This document shows, in pieces, positions 43,858-52,791 of a stretch of 64,000 bases of DNA (position 1 is the stretch's first letter; every line of letters begins with the position of its first letter). Position numbers and translations under genes: made by a program. The notes beneath the pieces were generated by a model, which worked only from the letters and a program-made list of their open reading frames with translations, did not search any database and was not told the DNA's origin. This stretch comes from Paracoccus zhejiangensis (GTDB lineage: Bacteria; Pseudomonadota; Alphaproteobacteria; Rhodobacterales; Rhodobacteraceae). The stretch covers positions 558,001 through 622,000 of the forward strand of contig NZ_CP025430.1 of the NCBI RefSeq assembly GCF_002847445.1, in the 5' to 3' direction.

Positions 43858-45464
43858 ACCACCTTGCCCCCTTCCTGCGCCGGATCTGGGTCATTGAGCG
43901 CCCGGCGCTGATCCGCGGCCTGGTCCTGTCGCTGGTCGTGCTGCTGGCCGGGATCGCGCTTCTGGGCCTCTCGGGCTGGTTCATCACCGCCGCCGGCATC
44001 GCCGGGCTGGCGGGGCTGGGCATCACCTTCGAGATCTTCCGCCCCGCCTCGGGCGTGCGCTTCCTTGCGCTGACCCGCACGGTGGCGCGCTATGGCGAGC
44101 GGATGCTGACCCATGACGCCACGCTGCGGGTTCTGGCCGGCTGGCGGGTGCAGCTGCTGGCGGCGCTGGCGCTGGCCGGTCACGGGCTGCAGTCGCGGCT
44201 GCGCGGCGGGGCGGTGCTGAACCGGCTGACGGCGGATGTGGATGCACTGGACGGGCTGGCGATCCGGCTGGTCTTCCCGGTCCTCGCCGGGCTGCTGAGC
44301 CTCTCGGTCGCCGGGGCGTTCCTGTGGTGGCTGGTGCTGCCCACTGTCGCCTTGTGGATCACCGGCTGCAGTCTGCTGGGCGCGGGTCTGCTGGCGCTCA
44401 TGGCTGGGTCGCCGGCGGCGCGCGAGGCCGAGCGGGCCGAGGCGGCGCGGCAATCCCTGCGCGCGGCGATGATCGATCACCTGCGCAGCCGCTCGGCCCT
44501 GGCGGTCGAGGGGCGGCTGCCCTCGGCGCGGGCGGCAGCCCTGTCCCATGACAGCGCGGCGCGGGCAGCGGCGCTGCGGTTGGCGGGGATCGAGATCAGC
44601 CTTGATGCGGCCTTGCTGGCACTGAACGCGCTGACCGCTGCCGGGGCGCTGGTCATTGCCGGTCAGGCGGTGCTGGCGGGCGCGCTCGATCCGGCGCGAG
44701 CGGCGCTGGCGTTTTTCGCGGCGCTGGCGGTGGCCGAGGTGATGGCGCCCCTCTCACGCGCCATTGCCGACTATGGCCGGATGCGCGGCGCGGCAGCGCG
44801 GCTGACCCCGCTGATGCAGGCTGCGCCCGAGGCCGAGGGTCCGGGGATTCCCGCCGCGCCATCAGGCGGGCTGGACGTCGAGGCGCTGGTCGTCGGTTTG
44901 GACGGGGTGCCGCTGATGCACCCGCTCGATCTGGCCGTCGCGCCGGGCGAGACCGTGGCGCTTTCGGGGCGCAGCGGGCTGGGCAAGACCACACTCCTTG
45001 ACACAATTGCCGGGCTGCGCCCGCCGCTGTCGGGCCGGATCGCGCTGGGGCAGGGCGCTGAGGACGAGGTGGCGCTGCGGCAGATGCTCGGCTATCTGAC
45101 CCAGCGGCCGGCGCTGACGAGCGGCACCATCGCCGAGGCGCTGCTGCTGGGCAGGCCCGATGCGACGGCCGAGGACATGGCGAAGGTGCTGGAGGTCGTG
45201 GCCCTGCCGCTGCCGCTGGAGCGCCGCTTGGGCGAGGCCGGACAGGGGCTTTCCGGCGGCGAGGCGCGGCGGCTGGCGCTGGCGCGGGTGCTGATCCGGC
45301 GGCCGGCTATCCTGATGCTCGACGAGCCGACCGAAGGCTTGGACGAACCCACCGCGCGGCAGGTTCTGGCGGGCATCCGCGCCTATCTGCCCGATGCCGC
45401 GATCCTCATCGCCTCGCACCGCCCGGCAGAGCGTGACGCGGCGGGTCGCGTCATCGCGCTGTGA
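43854..45464 (+). CDS. cydC: Thiol reductant ABC exporter subunit CydC
   Basis: Second half-transporter of 536 residues. N-terminal membrane domain with AGIALLGLSGWFITAAGIAG near 30-50 and FEIFRPASGVRFLALTRTVARY near 60, typical of CydC. ATPase: Walker A SGRSGLGKTTLLD near 372, signature SGGEARRLALARV near 468, Walker B LMLDEPTEGLDEP near 487. ATG-overlap with cydD (TGTGA, GTG start at 43854). Forms the CydDC heterodimer. Confidence 0.93.
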   Translation: MNHLAPFLRRIWVIERPALIRGLVLSLVVLLAGIALLGLSGWFITAAGIAGLAGLGITFEIFRPASGVRFLALTRTVARYGERMLTHDATLRVLAGWRVQLLAALALAGHGLQSRLRGGAVLNRLTADVDALDGLAIRLVFPVLAGLLSLSVAGAFLWWLVLPTVALWITGCSLLGAGLLALMAGSPAAREAERAEAARQSLRAAMIDHLRSRSALAVEGRLPSARAAALSHDSAARAAALRLAGIEISLDAALLALNALTAAGALVIAGQAVLAGALDPARAALAFFAALAVAEVMAPLSRAIADYGRMRGAAARLTPLMQAAPEAEGPGIPAAPSGGLDVEALVVGLDGVPLMHPLDLAVAPGETVALSGRSGLGKTTLLDTIAGLRPPLSGRIALGQGAEDEVALRQMLGYLTQRPALTSGTIAEALLLGRPDATAEDMAKVLEVVALPLPLERRLGEAGQGLSGGEARRLALARVLIRRPAILMLDEPTEGLDEPTARQVLAGIRAYLPDAAILIASHRPAERDAAGRVIAL

Positions 45465-45479
45465 CCGAAGGCAGGCGGG

Positions 45480-46169
45480 TCAGCTGATCTGGGCGAAACG
45501 CGGCGTGGCGTTGCGGTTGTCGAAGAAGGGCACCGTATCCGGCGCCTGCAGCGGGCCATCGCCCGACTCGGCCACCAGTTCTGCCACCTCGGCCAGTACC
45601 ACCTCGGTGATGAATGGCAGGTTCAGTGCCCGCGCTTCGTCCAGCGGGACCCAGTGCAGGTGCGACAACTCGTCAGCGGCGGCGCTGAAATCGTCGGGAT
45701 CATTGCTGAGCGTGGCGGCATCGGCGATGAAGAAGCGCGCGTCAAAGCGGCGCGGACGGCCCGGCGGAGTGATGGCGCGAAAGACGTAATGCAGCGCCCC
45801 GGCATCGGGCGTCAGCCCGGCCTCGGCATAGCCCGGCCAGTCGCAGCCCACACCTTCCTTGCGGCCGATCATCAGCCCGGTTTCCTCGACCAGTTCGCGC
45901 AGCGCGGCGGCGGCAAGGGCCGGCGCATCGATGGCGACGCCCGGACGTGGCTCCTGCGCCAGCCGGCCGAGGCTCGGTTCGGCCAGCCCGGCAGCCAGTG
46001 CGACCGCGCCGTCTCCGGCATCGACGGCGCCGCCGGGAAAGACGTATTTCGACGGCATGAACGCGGCCTTGTCGCCGCGCATCCCCATCAGCACGCTGGC
46101 GCCCTGCGGCCCGCGACGCAGCAGGATGACGGTGGCGGCGTCGCGGATCGGCGGGTCGCCCGCTGTCAT
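45480..46169 (-). CDS. Nudix hydrolase, NUDT19-like
   Basis: Protein of 229 residues. The Nudix box is split by an insertion: VFPGGAVDAGDGAVALAAGL near 50, then about 30 residues, then AALRELVEETGLMIG near 100. This split box is typical of NUDT19-like/CoA-pyrophosphatase proteins, so a CoA or acyl-CoA ester is a likely substrate. ATG 46169 fits the start; it overlaps the DUF983 stop by 4 bases. Confidence 0.85.
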   Translation of the reverse strand: MTAGDPPIRDAATVILLRRGPQGASVLMGMRGDKAAFMPSKYVFPGGAVDAGDGAVALAAGLAEPSLGRLAQEPRPGVAIDAPALAAAALRELVEETGLMIGRKEGVGCDWPGYAEAGLTPDAGALHYVFRAITPPGRPRRFDARFFIADAATLSNDPDDFSAAADELSHLHWVPLDEARALNLPFITEVVLAEVAELVAESGDGPLQAPDTVPFFDNRNATPRFAQIS

Positions 46170-46606
46170 GCGGATTTCGTCGCTGCGGGCAGGCCGAAGC
46201 CGTGCATCCGCCGTGCCCATTGCAGCCCGACCCAGGCGCCCTTGATCCGGGGCAGCATCAGGAGACAGGCCAACACCGTGCCGATGCCGAAGCCCAGGAG
46301 CAGGCTGAGGGCCGAGGGGCGATAGGCGATGAAGATGTAAAGCAGCAGCGGCGTCGCGATATGCGAGACGATGAGAATGGTCAGGTAGGCCGGGCCGTCA
46401 TCGGCCCGCTGGTGATGCAGTTCTTCGCCGCAATTCGGGCAATGGTCGTTGACCTTCAGATAGCCGTCGAAAATCTTGCCCTCGCCACAGGCGGGGCAGC
46501 GGCCCATGGCGCCGCGCAGCATGGCCGGACGGGTCGGCCGGTCGTTCTCGGTGGCGCCGGATTGGGTCGAATAGCCCCCGGCGACCGTTCCTTGGTCGGT
46601 GTTCAT
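46166..46606 (-). CDS. DUF983 membrane protein with zinc ribbon
   Basis: Protein of 146 residues. A zinc-ribbon-like pair GRCPACGEGKIFDGYL near 35-50 and DHCPNCGEELHHQ near 55-67 is followed by two TM helices (YLTILIVSHIATPLLLYIFI and LSLLLGFGIGTVLACLLML). DUF983 is frequent near cytochrome oxidase genes in Alphaproteobacteria, but no oxidase is here. Start ATG 46606. Leads an operon with the Nudix gene. Confidence 0.88.
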   Translation of the reverse strand: MNTDQGTVAGGYSTQSGATENDRPTRPAMLRGAMGRCPACGEGKIFDGYLKVNDHCPNCGEELHHQRADDGPAYLTILIVSHIATPLLLYIFIAYRPSALSLLLGFGIGTVLACLLMLPRIKGAWVGLQWARRMHGFGLPAATKSA

Positions 46607-46779
46607 CGCAACTTGTCCTATTTGGTGACAGGAACAATCTAGGAAGCGAGACCCCGCGCAACCACTGCGAAAATGTCGCACCCCCTTTGACTTGACCCGA
46701 GTTTGCCCTGTCTGGCGGGGAATGTCACGACAGCGGAGGGTATGATTCAAGACCTGCCGGGAAATGTGCCGGGCGGACC

Positions 46780-48216
46780 CTACCTGCCCGAGACACCGGC
46801 CCGCGATGCGGACTGCGGCCATTGCCAGGCTGTCCTCAGCGCCGAGGCGCGGATCACCCGGTTCCGGCCAAGCGATTTCGCCTCCAGCATGGCCCGGTCG
46901 GCCTGATCCATGGCATCTTCGGCAACCCGCAAGGGTTCGGCACAGCGGCCCTCGACCGGGCAGCCGGTGGCAATGCCGATCGACAGCGTCACCTGCAGAT
47001 CGCCGCCGCCGACACGCTCGGGCAGGATCACCGGTTCGGCCATCACCGCCTGGCGCACGGTTTCGGCCATGCCCATCGCCTCGTCGGCATCCGTCTGCGG
47101 CAGCACGGCCACGAATTCCTCGCCGCCGACGCGGGCGACCAGCACGCTTTCGGGCAGGGCAGCATCGATACGCGCGGCGATCTCGACCAGCACCGCATCG
47201 CCCGCGGCATGACCGAAGCGATCGTTGACCTGCTTGAACCGGTCAAGGTCCATGGCCAGGATCGAGAAGGGCGCGCCCTGTTCCTGCGCCTCCTGCGCGA
47301 TGGCGGTCAGTCGCGGCAGGGCATAGCGGCGATTGTAGAGCCCGGTCAGCGAATCGGTCATCGCCCAGACCCGGTGACGCTCGGCCTCGGCCCGGTAACG
47401 GTCGGTCTGGCGCTTGCGGCGGATCTGCGCGGTGATGGTGATGGCCGTCGCCTCGACCGCCGCATCGGTCTGCAGCGCCAAGGGCATGGTGTCGCCCGCG
47501 CCCAGATCGAGTGCGATGGTGGCGATGTCCGAACGACCCTGCGGCACCGCCATGATGAAGGAGGCATCGCGCGAACCTGTGCGCGAGCGCAGTTCGGCCA
47601 GCAGCCGCAGCCCCTCGCCCTGGTGTTCGAGATCCGAGGCGATCACGTAAAGCTCGGCCGGCTTGTTGCGCGCGGCGGCGGCCAGCGCCTGTTCGGCATC
47701 ATTGACGGTGAAGTTGAGTGGCAGGCGCTGCGACAGAAGGTGCTTCCAGCCGAGCGCGCGGCTTGGCGTGTCGGCCACCAGCGTGACCGTGCCGCGCAGC
47801 GGTGCCTCGAACCCGGCGGCCGCCTCGGCCATACCCGGCATCGCGCCCAGAAATTCCCGTTCGCGCAGCAGGCTGCGGATGCGGGCGAGCAGCATCTGCT
47901 CGTCGATACGCGGGTCCAGCGCCGCCGTCGCCCCGGCCCGCAGCGCCTCGATCTGACGTGCCGCATCGCATTGCACCAGCAGCGGAACCGTCGCGGTGGC
48001 CGCGTCCTGCCGCAGCCTTCGGCACAGCGCCACCGGGTCGTCGCCGGTCAGCGAGGCACCAAGGATGATCAGGTCCGGCCGTTCGCGCATCGCCAGCGCC
48101 ATCACCTGTTCGGTCGTCTCGGCCGTCAGCACGTCATGGCAGGCGGCCGACAGCCTGACCTTCAGCATGATTCGATTGGTGGCAAGCCCGTCAGCGATGA
48201 GGATTCGTCCGGTCAT
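46780..48216 (-). CDS. PleD-like diguanylate cyclase with degenerate receiver
   Basis: Response-regulator type cyclase of 478 residues: REC1 about 1-120, REC2-like about 145-280, GGDEF about 305-460. REC1 has ILIADG where PleD has an acidic pair, and Gly53 (LIILGASL) where PleD has phospho-acceptor Asp53, so phosphorylation is unlikely. The cyclase has LTGLYNRRYALPRL, ILAMDLDRFKQVNDRFGH and ARVGGEEF, all intact, so c-di-GMP synthesis is expected. The inhibitory I-site RxxD is missing (PESV precedes). Divergent from the DUF3572 gene, as in the pleD region of other Alphaproteobacteria. Confidence 0.9.
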   Translation of the reverse strand: MTGRILIADGLATNRIMLKVRLSAACHDVLTAETTEQVMALAMRERPDLIILGASLTGDDPVALCRRLRQDAATATVPLLVQCDAARQIEALRAGATAALDPRIDEQMLLARIRSLLREREFLGAMPGMAEAAAGFEAPLRGTVTLVADTPSRALGWKHLLSQRLPLNFTVNDAEQALAAAARNKPAELYVIASDLEHQGEGLRLLAELRSRTGSRDASFIMAVPQGRSDIATIALDLGAGDTMPLALQTDAAVEATAITITAQIRRKRQTDRYRAEAERHRVWAMTDSLTGLYNRRYALPRLTAIAQEAQEQGAPFSILAMDLDRFKQVNDRFGHAAGDAVLVEIAARIDAALPESVLVARVGGEEFVAVLPQTDADEAMGMAETVRQAVMAEPVILPERVGGGDLQVTLSIGIATGCPVEGRCAEPLRVAEDAMDQADRAMLEAKSLGRNRVIRASALRTAWQWPQSASRAGVSGR

Positions 48217-48445
48217 GCGGCCGATCTTCCTTTGTCTTATTCCCTTGGAGACAAGACTCGCAGAGAAAGTTTAACAAACGGTTTCCCCGGGGAACAAATT
48301 TGCGGAATCTGCAGAAATTGTCCTGACCCCGCGCGTGACCTCCGGCCTCGACGCCGAAAAAACGTTCAAAAACAATTGAAGTGATTGCAATTTCCCGGAA
48401 GGCGGGAAAGCATCGGCGTCTGAGACTGATCGACGGGACGGGCAG

Positions 48446-48727
48446 ATGCTTTCAGAATCGCGGGCAAGGGACTTGGCAGCGGATGCCCTGGGCTTCATCG
48501 CCGCGGACCCCGAACTGGTCACCGCGCTGCTCGATGTTTCGGGACTGCAGCCGGGCGATCTGCGCAAGGCTGCCGCGAAGCCCGAATTCGGCCTGTTCCT
48601 GCTGGATTTCATCCTGCAGGACGACCGACGGGTCCTTGCCTTTGCGGCGGATCGGGCGGTTCCGCCCGAGGCTGTTCTGCAGGCGCGCGAATGGCTGATC
48701 CATGGCGGGGACGGCCGCGATGGCTGA
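48446..48727 (+). CDS. DUF3572 family protein
   Basis: Small protein of 93 residues, mostly helical: ARDLAADALGFIAADPELVT near 7-26, FGLFLLDFILQDDRRVLAF near 49-67, and an end with LQAREWLIHGG. This matches DUF3572, an Alphaproteobacterial family of unknown role often next to pleD. It lies between the PleD-like and H-NOX-like genes and may connect to c-di-GMP signalling. Confidence 0.85.
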   Translation: MLSESRARDLAADALGFIAADPELVTALLDVSGLQPGDLRKAAAKPEFGLFLLDFILQDDRRVLAFAADRAVPPEAVLQAREWLIHGGDGRDG

Positions 48728-48832
48728 CCCGTTCGATAGGGCTGCGACCCAAGGTCACGGGATCGTGCCAAATCGCATTCTGTTTCGATTTCTTAACCGT
48801 TCGCCGCTAAGATCGGTACCGAAGAGGAGAGA

Positions 48833-49417
48833 ATGCACGGTCTGATCAATCGCTCGATCGAGGGGTTCCTGCGCGACACCTATGGCGACGCCTTCTGGGC
48901 CGATGTCGCCGAGGCATCGGGTATCGATGCCCGCGGCTTCCAGACCGTTCGGCTTTATCCCGACTCGATCAGCCAAGCGCTGATCAACCAGGCCTCTCAG
49001 CGTCTGGACAAGCCCGAGACCGCGCTGCTCGAGGACCTGGGGGCCTGGCTGGCGCGGGTCGAGCCGGTGCGCCGGCTGTTGCGCTTCTCGGGCCGCAGCT
49101 TCGTCGATTTCCTGCATTCGCTGGAAGAGTTGAAGGGGCGGGCGCATATGGTGATCCCCGACCTCGGCATGCCGCGCATCCGCGTCGAGCCGGGGGGCGA
49201 GGATGAATTGCGCATCGTCATGCCCGATTGCTTCAACGAATGGCGCAGCGTCATGGCCGGGCTGCTGCGCGGCATGGCGGATGATTACGGCGTGCTGGGC
49301 CTGATCTCGGTCGAGGGAAATGCGGTAAAGGTCACCATCTCGCATGAAAGCTTCAGCGAGGGGCGCGGGTTCGAGCTTGGCGCCGGCCCGCTGCATCGGG
49401 ACGAGGGTGCGGCATGA
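48833..49417 (+). CDS. H-NOX (HNOB) family protein lacking heme motifs
   Basis: Protein of 194 residues with the H-NOX layout: MHGLINRSIEGFLRDTYGD at the start, then LLRFSGRSFVDFLHSLEELK near 82-101. Aligned to Thermoanaerobacter H-NOX (DEVH), the proximal heme His position holds Lys101, with His105 four residues later. The YxSxR heme-propionate motif is absent: PDCFN at 131-135 stands there. Heme binding is therefore doubtful. RBS GAGGAGAG is strong. It overlaps the HNOBA-GGDEF gene by 4 bases, as a sensor-effector pair should. Family call firm; ligand unknown. Confidence 0.85.
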   Translation: MHGLINRSIEGFLRDTYGDAFWADVAEASGIDARGFQTVRLYPDSISQALINQASQRLDKPETALLEDLGAWLARVEPVRRLLRFSGRSFVDFLHSLEELKGRAHMVIPDLGMPRIRVEPGGEDELRIVMPDCFNEWRSVMAGLLRGMADDYGVLGLISVEGNAVKVTISHESFSEGRGFELGAGPLHRDEGAA

Positions 49418-50490
49418 CCCAGCTTCCCGATCCCGAACCCTCTGCCCCGCCGCTGTCCCGGGCGGCGGATGTGCTGTTCACCCCGACGATTCTCGATGAT
49501 CTCTTGCCCATGCACCTGATGATCGAGGCCGATGGCCGCATCGGCTCCGCCGGGCCGACGCTGCGCAAGATCGTGCCTGCCGGTCCGGCGCGCCTGTCCG
49601 ATGTCTTCGTGCTGACCCGTCCGGTGGCGCAGGAGGACGATCATCAGGCGCTGATCCTCGCCGCGCACCAGGCCGAACGGGTGTTCCTGCGCATGATCGC
49701 GCCGCCGCAGCTGTCGCTGCGCGGCCACGCGGTCGAGATCGGGGCCGGGCGGCTGCTGTTGAACCTCGGCTTCGGCATCGCGCTGGTCGATGCGGTGCGG
49801 GAACTGGAGCTGAAGGACAGCGATTTCGCCCCGGCCGAGCTGGCGATGGAGCTTTTGTTCCTGCACGAGGCCAATCGCGCGGTGATGGGCGAGCTGTCGC
49901 GCTTCAACCTACGGCTAGAGGAGGCGCGCGAGGTGGCCGAAACCCAGGCCTTCAGCGATCCGCTGACCGGGCTCTACAACCGGCGCGGGCTGGAGATCGC
50001 GCTGGCCATGGCGCTGCGGGCGGCGACCGCGCGGCCATCGGGCCCGGCAGGGGTCGCGGCACGGCCCGGATTCGCGCTGGCTCACCTGGATCTCGACCGC
50101 TTCAAGGAGGTGAATGACCAATACGGCCATGCGGCGGGCGACCAGGTGCTGTGCCGGGTGGCCGAGGTCCTGCGCAGCGAGACCCGCAGCAATGACACCG
50201 TTGCCCGGGTTGGCGGCGATGAATTCGTGCTGATCCTGCCCGGCATGACCGCCACCGCGCCGCTGGAGCGTCTGGCGCAGCGCATCATCGCCGAGATCGA
50301 GCGGCCGATCCTGCTGGACGAAGGCGAGTGCCTGATCTCGGTCAGCATCGGCATCACCCTGTCCTCGCTCTATGATCCGCCGGTGGCGGAAACGTTGCTG
50401 GCCGATGCGGATGCCGCGCTCTACCGCTCGAAACATGCCGGTCGTGCGCGGGCCTCGATCCATGATCCGGGGCAGGAGGGGACGGGCTGA
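49414..50490 (+). CDS. HNOBA-like GGDEF diguanylate cyclase
   Basis: Protein of 358 residues. The N-terminal about 130 residues (LLPMHLMIEADGRIGSAGPT, then LSDVFVLTRPVAQED) have the PAS-like HNOBA pattern found next to H-NOX domains in guanylate cyclases. A coiled-coil region (about 150-180) leads to a GGDEF domain with DPLTGLYNRRGLEIAL, HLDLDRFKEVNDQYGH and VGGDEF. An I-site RSND lies five residues before GGDEF, so product inhibition is expected. The 4-base overlap indicates coupling to the H-NOX-like gene. Confidence 0.88.
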   Translation: MTQLPDPEPSAPPLSRAADVLFTPTILDDLLPMHLMIEADGRIGSAGPTLRKIVPAGPARLSDVFVLTRPVAQEDDHQALILAAHQAERVFLRMIAPPQLSLRGHAVEIGAGRLLLNLGFGIALVDAVRELELKDSDFAPAELAMELLFLHEANRAVMGELSRFNLRLEEAREVAETQAFSDPLTGLYNRRGLEIALAMALRAATARPSGPAGVAARPGFALAHLDLDRFKEVNDQYGHAAGDQVLCRVAEVLRSETRSNDTVARVGGDEFVLILPGMTATAPLERLAQRIIAEIERPILLDEGECLISVSIGITLSSLYDPPVAETLLADADAALYRSKHAGRARASIHDPGQEGTG

Positions 50491-50584
50491 GCCGCCGGGG
50501 TGCGGGGCCGGGCGTTCCCGCGGGCCGAATTGACGGGTGACGGAAGGGCTTGGAGCGCCGCGTTTCGCAGGCTAAACCTCGGTT

Positions 50585-51199
50585 ATGAGGCATCATTTTC
50601 CCTTTGCTTTGCCCGGGATGCGGGTCGGATTGCTGGGCGGGTCATTCGATCCGCCGCATGAGGGCCATGTGATGATCACCGAGGAGGCGCTGCGGCGTTT
50701 CGATCTCGACCGGGTCTGGTGGCTGGTCAGCCCCGGCAATCCGCTGAAGGCGCGCCAGCCCGCGCCGCTGGCCGAGCGCATCGCCAATGGCCGCGCGCTG
50801 ATGCAGGACCCGCGGGTGACGGTGACCGGGATCGAGGCGCAGATCGCAACCCGCATGACCGCCGATACCATCGCCCGGCTGCAGGAGCTTTATCCCGGCG
50901 TGCATTTCGTCTGGCTGATGGGGGCCGACAACCTCGTGCAGTTCAACCAGTGGGACCGCTGGCGCGAGATCGCCGGTCGGGTGCCGATCGGGGTGATGGC
51001 CCGGCCCGGATCGCGCTTGGCGGCGCGGCATTCGGTTGCGGCGCAGGTGCTGAAGCGCTGGCGGCTGCCGGAGCACCGCGCGCGGGAACTGGCGTTTTCC
51101 GATCCGCCGGCCTGGGTGATGATCAATGTGCCGATGTCCAGCCTGTCCTCGACCGCGCTTCGCGCGCGGCGCACGCGCAAGGCCAAGCCCGTGCGGTGA
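50585..51199 (+). CDS. nadD: Nicotinate-nucleotide adenylyltransferase NadD
   Basis: NAD synthesis enzyme of 204 residues making deamido-NAD from nicotinate mononucleotide and ATP. Motifs: [18 protein letters not shown] near 13-30 (T/HxGH class) and [12 protein letters not shown] near 180 (SxTxxR). Start uncertain: ATG 50585 or ATG 50618, which directly precedes the conserved strand. The usual partner rsfS is not adjacent; dacB follows by 83 bases. Confidence 0.93.
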   Translation: MRHHFPFALPGMRVGLLGGSFDPPHEGHVMITEEALRRFDLDRVWWLVSPGNPLKARQPAPLAERIANGRALMQDPRVTVTGIEAQIATRMTADTIARLQELYPGVHFVWLMGADNLVQFNQWDRWREIAGRVPIGVMARPGSRLAARHSVAAQVLKRWRLPEHRARELAFSDPPAWVMINVPMSSLSSTALRARRTRKAKPVR

Positions 51200-51282
51200 T
51201 CACAAAACTGCGTGCGTGGCTGACAGCGTGGCGGATCAGGGTCTATAGCCGGCGCAACGAATTGAAGATGCGAGGCTGAACC

Positions 51283-52791
51283 ATGACCCGGATGAACCGG
51301 CGCGGATTTCTGACCGCTGCTGCGGCCTCTGCCCTGACGGTGCGGGCGGCGCTGGCGCAGCCGGTCGAGGTTCTGGGCGGGCCGCCCGATCCTCAGGGTC
51401 TGGCGCGCCGCCCCCGGGCAAAGCCACGGCCCTCGTCCGAGGCGCTGATCGCGCAGGCGGGGCTGGGGGGCGTCGTCAGTTTCGCGGCCATCGATCTCGA
51501 CAGCGGCGAGGTGATCGAGGCGCGGGGCGGGGACACACCGCTGCCGCCCGCCAGCACGCTGAAATCGATCACCGCGCTCTACGCGCTGGACCGGCTGGGG
51601 GCCGATCACCGCTTTCGCACCCGCATCCTGCGCATGGGCGACACGCTGGTGCTGGCCGGGGGCGGCGATCCGGTGCTGAGCACCGACGATCTGGACCGTC
51701 TGGCCGAGGCGCTGGTGGCGACGGGGGCCAAAAGCCCGGCGCGCTTTGCCGTCTGGGGTGGCGCGTTGCCCCGGATCGCCGAGCTCGAACCGGATCAGGC
51801 GGTCTGGCTGGCCTATAACCCGACCATCTCGGGGATGATCCTCAATTTCAACCGGGTGCACCTGGGTTGGCGGCAAGCGGCGGGCGATTACCAGCTGTCG
51901 CTCGAGGCGCGGGCCGAGCGGAATTCGCCGCGCGCCTATTCGATCACCGCCGCGCCGGGTCCGCAGCGCGAGTTGTTCACCTATTCCGCCGATGACAAGC
52001 GCGAGCATTGGCTGATCTCGCGCGCGGCGATGGGCCGGGCGGGCAGCCGCTGGCTGCCGGTCCGCCAGCCCGAGCTTTACGCCGGCGATGTGTTCCAGAC
52101 CCTTTGCCGCGCCCGCGGGCTGGTCCTGCCCGCGCCCGAGGTGATCGATCAGCTACCCGAAGGCGTAAGCGAACTGGCCGGCATCGACAGCCCGTCTTTG
52201 CGCGAGATCCTGCTGGGGATGATGCGCTATTCCACCAATCTGACCGCCGAGGTGGTCGGGCTGCACGCCAGCGGTGCGACCTCGCTGGCAGCATCGGGGC
52301 AGGCGATGGCCGGCTGGCTGAAGGAGCGGGGCGGCAGCGGAGACTTGCGCTTTGCCGATCATTCGGGACTGTCGGCCGACAGCCAGATCACCGCGCAGTC
52401 GATGGCCCGGCTGATGGCCGGCTATGGCGCGACGGCGGGGCTGCGCGAGCTGATGAAGGACGATCCGCTGACCGAGGACCTGGGCCGCGACCCGGCCGCG
52501 CTGGCGCGGATCGAGGCCAAGACCGGGACGCTGAATTTCGTCTCGAACCTTGCAGGCTATGCCAGCGGCACCGAGGGGCGGCAGATCGCCTTTGCCGTGC
52601 TTTGCGGCGACCTGGACCGGCGCGCGGCCAGCGAGGGCAAGGAGCTGCCCGCCGGGGTGTCTACCTGGACCAAGCGTGCGAAAACTTTGCAGCGACAATT
52701 GATTGAGGGGTGGAGCTCAGGCGCGGTCGAGGGTGCGGTCGAGGGCCTGCCTATTGCAGCCGGTGCCGAACCTGAGCCGATAGCTCGATAG
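51283..52791 (+). CDS. dacB: D-alanyl-D-alanine carboxypeptidase DacB (PBP4)
   Basis: Class C PBP of 502 residues acting in peptidoglycan trimming. N-terminus MNRRGFLTAAAASALTVRAA looks like a Tat signal (twin Arg). Catalytic motifs: SxxK in PASTLKSITAL near 89, SxN in YSTNLTAEVVG near 317 and KTG in EAKTGTLNF near 410. The 3' end overlaps the convergent TerB-like gene by 41 bases. Confidence 0.93.
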   Translation: MTRMNRRGFLTAAAASALTVRAALAQPVEVLGGPPDPQGLARRPRAKPRPSSEALIAQAGLGGVVSFAAIDLDSGEVIEARGGDTPLPPASTLKSITALYALDRLGADHRFRTRILRMGDTLVLAGGGDPVLSTDDLDRLAEALVATGAKSPARFAVWGGALPRIAELEPDQAVWLAYNPTISGMILNFNRVHLGWRQAAGDYQLSLEARAERNSPRAYSITAAPGPQRELFTYSADDKREHWLISRAAMGRAGSRWLPVRQPELYAGDVFQTLCRARGLVLPAPEVIDQLPEGVSELAGIDSPSLREILLGMMRYSTNLTAEVVGLHASGATSLAASGQAMAGWLKERGGSGDLRFADHSGLSADSQITAQSMARLMAGYGATAGLRELMKDDPLTEDLGRDPAALARIEAKTGTLNFVSNLAGYASGTEGRQIAFAVLCGDLDRRAASEGKELPAGVSTWTKRAKTLQRQLIEGWSSGAVEGAVEGLPIAAGAEPEPIAR

